Assembly: GCA_900539325.1 (NCBI GenBank)
Contig: UQCC01000003.1
Location: forward strand, 92,521-156,520
DNA length: 64,000 nucleotides
Direction: 5' to 3'
Source: an uncultured Eubacterium sp.
Lineage (GTDB): Bacteria; Bacillota; Clostridia; Oscillospirales; Acutalibacteraceae
The position numbers and the translations under genes are program-made. Under the pieces are notes generated by a model. That model was not told the DNA's origin. It saw only the letters and a list, made by a program, of their open reading frames with translations, and did not search any database. Position 1 is the stretch's first letter. Each line of letters opens with the position of its first letter. Shown piece after piece: positions 51,658 to 60,179 of this stretch.

Positions 51658-54600
51658 ATGGCTGAAAACAAAATTTTTACGGTTGCTACGGCTCACCTTG
51701 ACACAGTATGGAGATGGGAGTTGCCGAAAACCATTGAAGAATTTATACCCGACACCTTTGAAAAAAACTTTGAACTCATAGAGAAGTACCCTCATTACCG
51801 CTTTAACTTTGAGGGCAGTTTCAGATATGAGCTTATCGAAGAATATTATCCGGAAGCATTTGAAAAAATCAAGGAATATGTTGCCGCAGGCAAATGGTGC
51901 GTAAGCGGCTCGGCATACGAAAACGGAGATGTAAACATTCCGTCACCGGAGTCACTTTTCCGCAACTTTTTATACGGCAATCACTATTTTAAAGAAAGGT
52001 TCGGCAAAACATCAAAAGATGTATTTTTGCCGGATTGCTTCGGCTTTGGTTATGCTTTGCCGAGTATTGCAAGACATGCAAATTTGCTGGGTGTTTCTTC
52101 TCAAAAATTAGGTTGGGGCGGCGCATACGAATTGCCGTTTGACATCGGCGTATGGCAGGGCGTTAACGGTGACAAAATCTTTGCGTCACTCAATCCCCTT
52201 TCGTACAGATACAAATTCAGCGGTGATGTAAGAGGCGATTTGCAAATCATCAACAAGCTTGCGGAAAACGGACTGCAACACGATCTGCCGTGGACCATGA
52301 ACTACTACGGCACAGGCGATTGGGGCGGATCGCCTACCGAGGAAAGTGTAAAGTTTGTTAATGAAAGCGTTGAAGCGAACAAAACAAACAACGACACAAA
52401 GGTTTACTCCGCTTCATCTGACGAAATATTCATCGAGATGGACAAATTGCCGCAAAGCAAAAAAGACAGCTTACCGATTTGGAACAACGAACTTGTTATG
52501 CGCAGTCACGGTGCGGGCGGTTACACATCAAGATGTATGAGCAAAAGGCTCAATGCACAAAACGAAAACCTTGCCGACACTTGCGAAAAATCAGCGGTTG
52601 CGGCAAGCCTGCTCACATCGTACAAGTACCCGAAAGCCATTCTTGACAAGGCGTGGAAGCGAGTTATTCAGCACCAATTTCACGATGACATACCTGGCAC
52701 ATCAACCATGCTTCAATACAACGACAGCTGGAATGATTACTTTGCATCGCTCAATCAATTTCAAACCGAATACGAGGGTGCAGTAGGTGCAATAGCAAAC
52801 GAACTTGACACCTCGTGGTGCAAGGAATGTGCGATAATCGTTAACAACCCTGTTGCGACAAAGCGAAAAGCCTCTGTTGAAGCACATATCAAGCTGAACA
52901 GAAATGCAAAATATGTTAAGGTCTTTGACAAAAACGGCAAAGAAGTTCCGAGCCAGGTAGTTAAAAAGACGGGCAAGGAATTTGACATTATCTTCCTTGC
53001 AAGTGTGGGAAGTTTGGGCTACAAGGTATACGATGTACAGGGTTCGGACGAAAAGTGCAAAATCACAACCGACCTCAAGGTTACCGAGCACACACTTGAA
53101 AACGAAAAATACAGACTTATGTTCAACAAAAACGGTGACATAGGCTCTATTGTAGATAAAAAATTAAAGGTTCAGCTTCTCACTTCACCTATCAAATTGG
53201 CGCTTTTGCACGATTTGGGCGAGCTCAACTACCCATCGTGGGAAATGAGAAAAGAAGATTTGGACGCGGAGCCTTACTGCTATGCAAATACTCCGACTTT
53301 TGAGATTGTTGAAAACGGACCGGCAAGAATTGCAATCAAGGTTACACGAGAGGCTGAATACAGCAAAATCGAGCAAATTGTAAGCCTTGACGCATACGCA
53401 GACACTATCCGTGTTGACAACAACATTGACTGGCAGAGCAGAAGAACACTTCTCAAGGCACAGTTTCCTGTTACCTGTTCAAACGAAGAAGCAAGTTACG
53501 ACTTAGGCTTGGGTTACATCAAGCGAGGCAACAACACAGATAATTTATACGAAGTGCCTGCACAGAAATGGGCAGACATTACCGACAGATTCGGCAGATA
53601 CGGCGTAAGCATCCTTTCGGATTGTAAGTACGGATGGGACAAGCCAAACGACTACACGCTCCGTTTAACCTGTATTCACACCCCGGCAGGTGCATTTACA
53701 AAAGACGCCCGTCAGGATTTGCAGGACATCGGCAGGAACAAATTTGCTTTCGGTATTTTCAGTCACAAGGGAGAAATCGGTGCCGCAACTCAAATTGAAG
53801 CACAATGTTTTAACCAAAAACTTGTTGCATTCCGCACATCGTCAAAGCGTGAAGGTGCACTTGGTGACAGCTTCAGCCTTATGAACACAACTTCGGACAG
53901 CGTGATTGTAAGAGCCGTTAAAGAAGCTATTGACGACGACAGTATTATTGTAAGAGTCAACGAGGGCATCGGCAAAGAACACAAGAATGCAGGAATTAAA
54001 TTCTACTGCGACATCACAGAAGCCTGTGAAACATATGCAAGTGAGGAATACATCAAAGACGCCGAAATCAAAGACGGTGCTTTGATATTTGACCTAAAGC
54101 CGTTTGAAGTTAAGACATTCAAGTTGAAACTTGCAAACGACAAAAACAAGGCGAAAGAAAACTACAAAAAGCTTGACCTTGAATACAATTCAACAGGTAT
54201 CACGGCAGACGAATACAAGGTTAACTGCATTATGCAAGGCAGTGGTATGAGCCTTCCGAATGAGCTTATTCCAAGCAATCTCACGGTTCACGGCATTACA
54301 TTCAAAATGCCGAATGTGGATATGAACAAGAACATTTATATTCCGAGAGAGCAGGAAATCGAGCTTCCGAAAGGCATTACAAAGTTGTATATGATTGCAG
54401 GTTCGGTGTTCGGCAAGCAAGATATTGTTATTATGGCGGACAACAAAGAGCGTCATATGACGGTTTACCCGATGAGCGAACCTGTCGGCAGATGGGATAT
54501 GGCAGGACTCGGACAGACGGCAAAAATCACACATCAGCCGATTGCTATGGAATTCACCCACACGCACCATCCGGAGGGCAACATTGCCAACGGCAAGGCA

Positions 54601-54921
54601 TATTTCTATCTCTACGAAATTGATGTGAGAGGTTGCAAAACCGTTACAATGCCTGAAAACAACAAGGTTGTTATCCTTGCAATGACAGGAATCAAAAAAT
54701 TCTCAAACACATACCTTGCAACAGAATTAATTGACAAAGTTGATGAAAAATACAACTTTGGTGAAATTCCGCCGATTGACAAAATCATTGACAAAGCCGA
54801 CTTTATCACAATCAGAGCCGGCAAAATCCAAGACCAAATCAAAGGCGGCAAAGGCAAAGGCTTTAAGCGAGATAACATCATAACAAACATCATCCGTTCT
54901 TACACCAAGAGTGAATGGTAA
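51658..54921 (+). CDS. Alpha-mannosidase, glycoside hydrolase family 38
   Basis: 1087 residues, cytosolic (no signal peptide). The GH38 zinc site begins with AHLDTVWRW (His13, Asp15); EGSFRYELIEEYYPEAFEKIKEYV and SGSAYENGDVNIPSPESLFRNFLYG follow. The probable nucleophile Asp is in FLPDCFGFGYALP, and a later metal His is in HQFHDDIPGTS. The middle and C-terminal beta domains are complete (LENEKYRLMFNKNGDIGSI; THHPEGNIANGKA). It releases mannose from alpha-mannosides, possibly N-glycan fragments, after uptake. No transporter gene is beside it. ACGAGA is a weak ribosome site. Confidence 0.95.
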   Translation: MAENKIFTVATAHLDTVWRWELPKTIEEFIPDTFEKNFELIEKYPHYRFNFEGSFRYELIEEYYPEAFEKIKEYVAAGKWCVSGSAYENGDVNIPSPESLFRNFLYGNHYFKERFGKTSKDVFLPDCFGFGYALPSIARHANLLGVSSQKLGWGGAYELPFDIGVWQGVNGDKIFASLNPLSYRYKFSGDVRGDLQIINKLAENGLQHDLPWTMNYYGTGDWGGSPTEESVKFVNESVEANKTNNDTKVYSASSDEIFIEMDKLPQSKKDSLPIWNNELVMRSHGAGGYTSRCMSKRLNAQNENLADTCEKSAVAASLLTSYKYPKAILDKAWKRVIQHQFHDDIPGTSTMLQYNDSWNDYFASLNQFQTEYEGAVGAIANELDTSWCKECAIIVNNPVATKRKASVEAHIKLNRNAKYVKVFDKNGKEVPSQVVKKTGKEFDIIFLASVGSLGYKVYDVQGSDEKCKITTDLKVTEHTLENEKYRLMFNKNGDIGSIVDKKLKVQLLTSPIKLALLHDLGELNYPSWEMRKEDLDAEPYCYANTPTFEIVENGPARIAIKVTREAEYSKIEQIVSLDAYADTIRVDNNIDWQSRRTLLKAQFPVTCSNEEASYDLGLGYIKRGNNTDNLYEVPAQKWADITDRFGRYGVSILSDCKYGWDKPNDYTLRLTCIHTPAGAFTKDARQDLQDIGRNKFAFGIFSHKGEIGAATQIEAQCFNQKLVAFRTSSKREGALGDSFSLMNTTSDSVIVRAVKEAIDDDSIIVRVNEGIGKEHKNAGIKFYCDITEACETYASEEYIKDAEIKDGALIFDLKPFEVKTFKLKLANDKNKAKENYKKLDLEYNSTGITADEYKVNCIMQGSGMSLPNELIPSNLTVHGITFKMPNVDMNKNIYIPREQEIELPKGITKLYMIAGSVFGKQDIVIMADNKERHMTVYPMSEPVGRWDMAGLGQTAKITHQPIAMEFTHTHHPEGNIANGKAYFYLYEIDVRGCKTVTMPENNKVVILAMTGIKKFSNTYLATELIDKVDEKYNFGEIPPIDKIIDKADFITIRAGKIQDQIKGGKGKGFKRDNIITNIIRSYTKSEW

Positions 54922-54950
54922 GAGAATAAAAAAGCACGCTATAATAAATA

Positions 54951-54987
54951 AACACGCTATGGAAAAATCCACAGCGTGTTTTTTATT
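54951..54987. terminator. Terminator after alpha-mannosidase
   Basis: AACACGCT/AGCGTGTT with a 14-base loop, then TTTTTATTTATT on the plus strand; it abuts the 3' end of the convergent DUF308 gene. Confidence 0.85.
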
Positions 54988-55583
54988 TATTCGTCATTCT
55001 GTTGTTCGGTGGCTTCAACCTCTATATCGGAGATTGAATCGACTGCATCTTTGACCTGCTTGACCTTTGAATTGACCTGAATATAAGTCACCAAATCAAG
55101 AACCGCATACACAATGAGTGCCGCACCGATAAATCGAACAATGCCGTCTGTCAGCTGTGCCGACTTTGTTATTGCGACAATTCCGAAAACAATCGTAATC
55201 ACCGACAACAGCATTGTGAACCATCCCGATTTTCTGAAAATCATAATTGAACGGATTGAGGTTGCCATATCGACAATGCCCGAAGTGAGAATGAATATTC
55301 CCAAAATCACAACGATTATCGAAATGATTGCCTGATACTTTGCACACACGATTATACCGCTTATCAACGAAATCGTGCCAAGCACAAGCGGGAGTTTTGT
55401 ATCCCTCTCAACGATGTACGACACAACCGAAATTATGCCCGTTACAATCAGCGAAACACCCACAACAAGCGAAATATACTGAATACATTTGCTCGGGAAC
55501 GCAATGAACAGTACACCCATAATCGCCGAAACAATTATTGTGGCTATTGAAAATCGTTTTAGCCCTTTTAAAAAGTCCAACAT
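54987..55583 (-). CDS. DUF308 (HdeD-like) membrane protein
   Basis: About 198 residues with six predicted helices in three hairpins (IATIIVSAIMGVLFIAFP, YISLVVGVSLIVTGIISVVSYI, LGTISLISGIIVCAK, IISIIVVILGIFILTSGIVDMATS and so on). It has a short acidic C-terminal tail (SISDIEVEATEQQNDE). The DUF308/HdeD family is linked to acid resistance in enterobacteria; the role in Firmicutes is not known. I chose ATG 55583; it follows the EF-G-like stop by 10 bases with only GGTGA as ribosome site, so it probably depends on the upstream gene. Confidence 0.85.
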   Translation of the reverse strand: MLDFLKGLKRFSIATIIVSAIMGVLFIAFPSKCIQYISLVVGVSLIVTGIISVVSYIVERDTKLPLVLGTISLISGIIVCAKYQAIISIIVVILGIFILTSGIVDMATSIRSIMIFRKSGWFTMLLSVITIVFGIVAITKSAQLTDGIVRFIGAALIVYAVLDLVTYIQVNSKVKQVKDAVDSISDIEVEATEQQNDE

Positions 55584-55593
55584 AAAATCACCG

Positions 55594-57636
55594 TTAGTTT
55601 TCTTGAGCAGCCTCTGCAATTACCTTTTGTGCAATATGTTCAGGGCACTTTTCATATCTTGCAAAAGCGGTGGTGAATGAGCCTCTGCCCTGTGTGATTT
55701 GACGCATTGAGGTTGCAAAAGTTGTCATTTCCGATTCAGGAACTTCGGCAAGAATTTCCTGCATACCGTCACCGGTAGGATTCATACCCAAAACTCTGCC
55801 ACGACGCTTGTTGATGTCGCCGATAATATCGCCCATAACTTCGTCATTGCAAAGTGCGTTGAGAGTTACAATCGGTTCAAGGAGAACAGGAGAAGCATCT
55901 GCAATACCTGCCTTAAACGCAAGTGAAGCTGCCATCTTAAATGCCATTTCCGACGAGTCAACAGGATGATATGAGCCGTCAAAAAGTGTTGCCTTAACGC
56001 CAACCATAGGATAACCTGCAAGCACACCCTTTTCCATAGACTCCTGAAGCCCTTTTTCAACAGCCGGGAAGAAGTTTTTAGGAACGGAACCGCCTACAAC
56101 TCTTTCGGCAAATTCAAGTTTTTCGGTATCGTACGGTTCAAACTCAATGAATACATCACCAAACTGACCGTGACCGCCCGATTGCTTCTTATGTCTGCCC
56201 TGTGCAGTAACCTTGCGAGTAATGGTTTCTCTGTAAGCAACCTTTGGCTGTGAAAGTGTTGCTGTTACATTATATTTTGTGCCGAGTTTTGACAAACATA
56301 CATCCAAATGCTGTTCGCCGAGACCCGAAAGCACGGTTTGTCTTGTTTCATTATTAACCTTATATGCAATAGACGGGTCTTCCTCAATCATCTTTGCAAC
56401 GGCATTGGCAATTTTTTCTTCTTCGCCTTTTTTATTTGCACTGATTGCCATTGAATAGCAAGGAGTAGGAACAGCAACGCCGTCAAGAGTTACAACCTTT
56501 GCGGATGTACACATAGTGTCGCCCGTCTTAAAGCCGTCAAGTTTTACAACAGCACCGATTTCGCCTGCCGGGATTTCCTTTGCATCGGTTTGCTTTGCAC
56601 CGAGGAGAGTGACAACCTTGCCTACTCTCTCATCTTTGCCGGTGCGTGAGTTAACAACAGTTGAGCCTTGAACAAGTTTGCCCGATACCACCTTAAAATA
56701 GTTAAGTTTTCCGATGAACGGGTCTGCAACAGTTTTGAAGCATACTGCAGCAAGCGGACCGTTTTCGTCAACGGTAAGTTCGATAGGCTCGCCGTTTACA
56801 TCGATTGCATATTCAGCCTTAGGTGCAGGACAGCAATCCTTGATAAAATCAAGAAGCATATCAACACCGACACCGGTAAGACCCGAAAGTGCAAACACAG
56901 GAACAACTGTACCGTCTGCAATGCCCTGCGAAAGACCTTTGATTTTGTCTTCCTTTGTAAGAGGCTCGCCCTCAAAATATTTTTCCATAAGAGCATCATC
57001 GGCACCGGCTACCGCTTCGGCAAACACTTCCTTGATAGCTTCAAAACGAGCTTGGTCATCGTGTGCCACATCAGAAGCCTTTTTGTTAACACCGTCGTAT
57101 GTATAAGATGTGTCATCAATCATATTATAGTAGCCGACAACCTTGCCGCCGTTCAACACAGGAACGACAACCGGGCACATAGTTGTGCCGAATTTGGCTA
57201 CCAAACCATTAAAGGCTTTGTAAAAATCGGCTCTGTCGTCATCCATTTTTGATGTAACGATAATACGAGCCATGCCTTTTTTACCTGCATCCTTGAACGC
57301 TTTTTCGGCACCTGCCGCAAGTCCCGACCTTGCCGAAACAACAACGATTGCACTGTCTGCCGCACGAAGTCCCTCTGCCTGACCTAATGCAAAGTCAAAA
57401 AGTCCCGGAGTGTCAATAATATTGATTTTTGCATTGTCATATGTAAACTGCAAAACGGATGAAGAAATTGAAACCCCTCTTTTCTTCTCCTCTGCATCAC
57501 TGTCGGACACAGTGTTGCCGTCTGCTATTTTGCCCATTCTTTCGGTAACGCCTGCCACATTAAGCATTGCCTCTGCGAGAGTAGTTTTACCTTTAGATGC
57601 GTGGCCTACAATTGCCACATTCTTAACTATGCTCAT
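55594..57636 (-). CDS. EF-G-like translational GTPase (paralogue of FusA)
   Basis: About 680 residues with all EF-G domains: GTPase (GHASKGKTTL as G1; RGVSISSSV switch I; DTPGLFDF as G3; TSKMDDD as G4), domain II, domains III-V (IGEQHLDVCLSKL-like SGLGEQHLDVCLSKL; GQFGDVFIEFEP; GYPMVGVKATLFDGSYHPVDSSEMAF; RRGRVLGMNPTGDG). It is not the main FusA: G3 has Leu79 where EF-G has the catalytic His of DTPGH, and G4 is SKMD instead of NKMD. rpsL/rpsG/tuf are not nearby. Start 57636 follows AAAGGGGTG. Its cellular role is unknown to me; it may act as a ribosome-bound factor with altered hydrolysis. Confidence 0.92.
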   Translation of the reverse strand: MSIVKNVAIVGHASKGKTTLAEAMLNVAGVTERMGKIADGNTVSDSDAEEKKRGVSISSSVLQFTYDNAKINIIDTPGLFDFALGQAEGLRAADSAIVVVSARSGLAAGAEKAFKDAGKKGMARIIVTSKMDDDRADFYKAFNGLVAKFGTTMCPVVVPVLNGGKVVGYYNMIDDTSYTYDGVNKKASDVAHDDQARFEAIKEVFAEAVAGADDALMEKYFEGEPLTKEDKIKGLSQGIADGTVVPVFALSGLTGVGVDMLLDFIKDCCPAPKAEYAIDVNGEPIELTVDENGPLAAVCFKTVADPFIGKLNYFKVVSGKLVQGSTVVNSRTGKDERVGKVVTLLGAKQTDAKEIPAGEIGAVVKLDGFKTGDTMCTSAKVVTLDGVAVPTPCYSMAISANKKGEEEKIANAVAKMIEEDPSIAYKVNNETRQTVLSGLGEQHLDVCLSKLGTKYNVTATLSQPKVAYRETITRKVTAQGRHKKQSGGHGQFGDVFIEFEPYDTEKLEFAERVVGGSVPKNFFPAVEKGLQESMEKGVLAGYPMVGVKATLFDGSYHPVDSSEMAFKMAASLAFKAGIADASPVLLEPIVTLNALCNDEVMGDIIGDINKRRGRVLGMNPTGDGMQEILAEVPESEMTTFATSMRQITQGRGSFTTAFARYEKCPEHIAQKVIAEAAQEN

Positions 57637-57951
57637 AAAGCACACCCCTTTGATTTTTTTCATTTGTTAAAATTGTACAGTATTTTTGCACATATGTCAA
57701 TAGTTTTTGGTGATTAATGCCCATTGTTTAGAAAAAATAAATATTTAAAATTTGGTAAAAACAGACAAAAACACTATAAAAAGTTTATGGAGAAAAACGC
57801 AAAAATATTAATGTTTTTGTATATTTTTAATGAAAATAAATATATATACTTGATAAACAAAAATCAAAGTAGTATTATTCTATGTAACATTATATATTAT
57901 AATTAAATAAGCATATGCTTATTTTGCAAACGATTATGGGAGGGAAATGAA
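57637..57951 (+). other. AT-rich gap before the NuoE-like operon
   Basis: 315 bases, almost all A and T. The plus strand carries TATAAT (57898-57903) and a palindrome (next entry). A plus-strand frame at 57724-57906 is Lys/Asn-rich and has no ribosome site, so I do not call it. Nothing else is recognisable. Confidence 0.7.
57898..57924 (+). promoter_or_regulatory. -10 box and 20-bp palindromic operator of the NuoE/NuoF/GltD-like operon
   Basis: TATAAT (57898-57903) is followed directly by AAATAAGCAT/ATGCTTATTT (57905-57924), a perfect palindrome over the expected transcript start. The -35 is weak. The sequence is not the Rex consensus TTGTTAA-N4-TTAACAA. Confidence 0.7.
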
Positions 57952-58425
57952 ATGTCTACTGTTGATTTGAATTTGATTGACGGTGTGCTTGACGAATACG
58001 CAAGCGTTCCGGGCAGTTTGATTACAATCTTACAGCAAACACAGGATATTTACGGCTATCTTCCAAAAGAAGCCATAGAGAAAATATCCGGCAAAACAGG
58101 CATTGCAACAAGCGAAATTATGGGTGTAGGCACATTCTACACGCAATTTAGATTTCAGCCTGTCGGCAAGTATCTCATCATGCTTTGCCAAGGCACCGCA
58201 TGCCATGTTAATTCATCGGAGTTGATACTCCAAACAATCAAGGACGAGCTTCACATTGAGGACGGTGAAACAACCGAGGACGGTTTGTTTTCGCTCAAAT
58301 GTGTTGCCTGCCTCGGATGTTGTTCGCTTTCACCTGTTATGATGATAAACGACAATACATACGGCAGTCTTACACCCGATAAGACAAAGAAAATCTTGAA
58401 GGAATTAAGGGAGGCTGCACAATGA
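57952..58425 (+). CDS. NuoE/HydC-like [2Fe-2S] subunit
   Basis: 157 residues of the 24-kDa NADH dehydrogenase family: helical N-terminus (YASVPGSLITILQQTQDIYGYLPKEAIEKIS, SEIMGVGTFYTQFRF) and a thioredoxin-like [2Fe-2S] domain with ligands in CQGTACHV and CVACLGCC. It accompanies NuoF-like flavoproteins in NADH-linked hydrogenases, formate dehydrogenases and bifurcating transhydrogenases. GGGAGGG lies before the ATG. Its stop overlaps the next start (ATGA). Confidence 0.95.
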   Translation: MSTVDLNLIDGVLDEYASVPGSLITILQQTQDIYGYLPKEAIEKISGKTGIATSEIMGVGTFYTQFRFQPVGKYLIMLCQGTACHVNSSELILQTIKDELHIEDGETTEDGLFSLKCVACLGCCSLSPVMMINDNTYGSLTPDKTKKILKELREAAQ

Positions 58426-60164
58426 GAATAGTTATCGGTGAAGGTTCATGCGGTATTGCCGCAGGAGCCGAAAAGGTGCGTCAAGCCCTTTTAAACTGTG
58501 ATTTAGGCGGTGCAGAAGTCAGCATTACCGGTTGTATCGGCATGTGCTATCTTGAACCTATCGTTGACATTTACGAAGGCGAAAAGCTCACTCGTCTTGT
58601 AAAGGTATCGCCGGATGATGCACAAAGCATTGCGGATTATGCAAAAACAGGCGACATCTCAAAAATCGAAAAGCTTATTGTATCTGATGAGGACAGCGAA
58701 TTTTTAACAAAACAAACAAGAATTGCTCTCAGAAGATGCGGTATCATCAATCCTGACGAAATTTCCGCTTTCTTGGAGGCAGACGGCTACACAGCACTCA
58801 AAAAGTGCCTTACAGAGCTTACTCCGGAGGAAGTTATCGACATCATCAAGACATCGGGACTTGCAGGCCGTGGCGGTGCAGGCTTCCCTACTTGGTTCAA
58901 GTGGAACGCCGCAAGACAGAGCGAGGGCGAAGTTAAATATCTTATCTGCAACGCCGACGAGGGTGACCCGGGTGCGTTTATGGACAGAGCCGTTATTGAA
59001 TCCGACCCGCACACACTTATTGAGGGTATGCTCATCGGTGCATACGCTATCGGTGCACAGCACGCAGTTGTTTATGTAAGAGCAGAATATCCTCTTGCAA
59101 TCAAGCGACTTAACCGTGCTATTGAGCAAGCAAAAGAGCAAGGCATAATCGGTGAAAACATTTTTGGCTCGGACTTCAGCTGTGATTTCACAATCAAAGC
59201 AGGTGCAGGTGCATTTGTTTGCGGTGAGGAAACAGCACTTATCGAATCCCTTGAGGGTCACAGAGGTATGCCGAGATTGAAGCCTCCGTTCCCTGCTGCC
59301 GCAGGATATTGGCTCAAGCCGTCAAACATCAACAATGTTGAAACCTTTGCAAATGTATCTTGGATTATCAACAACGGCGGTGAGGCTTTTGCCGCTATGG
59401 GTACAGAAAATTCAAAAGGTACAAAGGTATTTGCCGTTACAGGCAAGGTTAAGAGATCGGGTCTTGTTGAAATTCCTATGGGTAAAACTCTCCGTGATGT
59501 TATTTTTGACATCGGCGGCGGAATGAAAGGCGACAAGGCATTCAAGGCTGTTCAAATGGGCGGTCCATCGGGCGGATGTATTCCGGCTGAACTTATCGAC
59601 ACCGTAATCGACTACAAGGCACTCGGTGCAACAGGTGCGATTATGGGTTCGGGCGGTATGGTTGTTATGGACGAAAGCACCTGCATGGTAGGTATGGCTA
59701 AATTCTTCCTTGACTTCACCGCAAAAGAAAGCTGCGGCAAGTGTATCCACTGCCGTATCGGCACAAAGAGAATGCTTGAAATGCTTGAACGCATCACAAA
59801 GGGCGAGGGCAAAGACGGTGACATTGAGCTTCTTGAAGAACTTTGCCATTCAATCAAAGACGGTGCTCTTTGCGGATTGGGTCAAACTGCACCAAACCCT
59901 GTGCTTACAACAATCAAGTATTTCAGAAACGAATACGAAGCTCACATCAACAAAAAGAAGTGTCCTGCCGGCGAATGCAGCGACCTTATCGAATACAAAA
60001 TTATTGAGGACAAGTGCAAAGGTTGTACTCTTTGTGCGAGAAACTGCCCTGTTGATGCAATCAGCGGAACAGTTAAAAATCCTCACAAAATCGACACTGA
60101 AAAGTGCATAAAGTGCGGCAAGTGCTATTCATCATGCAAATTCGGTGCAATTATCAAGGCATAG
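58422..60164 (+). CDS. NuoF/HydB-like NADH-binding FMN and iron-sulfur subunit
   Basis: 580 residues. Domains in order: a thioredoxin-like [2Fe-2S] domain (~1-90; GSCGIAAGAEKV, GCIGMCYLEPIVD); the 51-kDa FMN/NADH domain (GRGGAGFPTWFKWN, CNADEGDPGAFMDRAVIESDPH, GAGAFVCGEETALIESLEG); the [4Fe-4S] N3-type site (SCGKCIHCRIGTKRM and later LCGLGQ); and a C-terminal two-cluster ferredoxin (CKGCTLCARNCP, CIKCGKCYSSC). This is the HydB/HndC layout, the flavin-bearing bifurcation module. It is the NAD(H) entry point of the complex encoded with its neighbours. Confidence 0.96.
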   Translation: MRIVIGEGSCGIAAGAEKVRQALLNCDLGGAEVSITGCIGMCYLEPIVDIYEGEKLTRLVKVSPDDAQSIADYAKTGDISKIEKLIVSDEDSEFLTKQTRIALRRCGIINPDEISAFLEADGYTALKKCLTELTPEEVIDIIKTSGLAGRGGAGFPTWFKWNAARQSEGEVKYLICNADEGDPGAFMDRAVIESDPHTLIEGMLIGAYAIGAQHAVVYVRAEYPLAIKRLNRAIEQAKEQGIIGENIFGSDFSCDFTIKAGAGAFVCGEETALIESLEGHRGMPRLKPPFPAAAGYWLKPSNINNVETFANVSWIINNGGEAFAAMGTENSKGTKVFAVTGKVKRSGLVEIPMGKTLRDVIFDIGGGMKGDKAFKAVQMGGPSGGCIPAELIDTVIDYKALGATGAIMGSGGMVVMDESTCMVGMAKFFLDFTAKESCGKCIHCRIGTKRMLEMLERITKGEGKDGDIELLEELCHSIKDGALCGLGQTAPNPVLTTIKYFRNEYEAHINKKKCPAGECSDLIEYKIIEDKCKGCTLCARNCPVDAISGTVKNPHKIDTEKCIKCGKCYSSCKFGAIIKA

Positions 60165-60179
60165 GAAGGAGGAAATACA

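Noticed and set aside
57724..57906. 60-residue Lys/Asn-rich ORF before the NuoE-like gene
   Set aside because: Composition simply mirrors AT-rich DNA, there is no ribosome site, and it runs into the promoter region.
57898..57924. Rex-binding site upstream of the redox operon
   Set aside because: The palindrome AAATAAGCAT/ATGCTTATTT does not match the TTGTTAA-N4-TTAACAA pattern, so I call only an unassigned operator.
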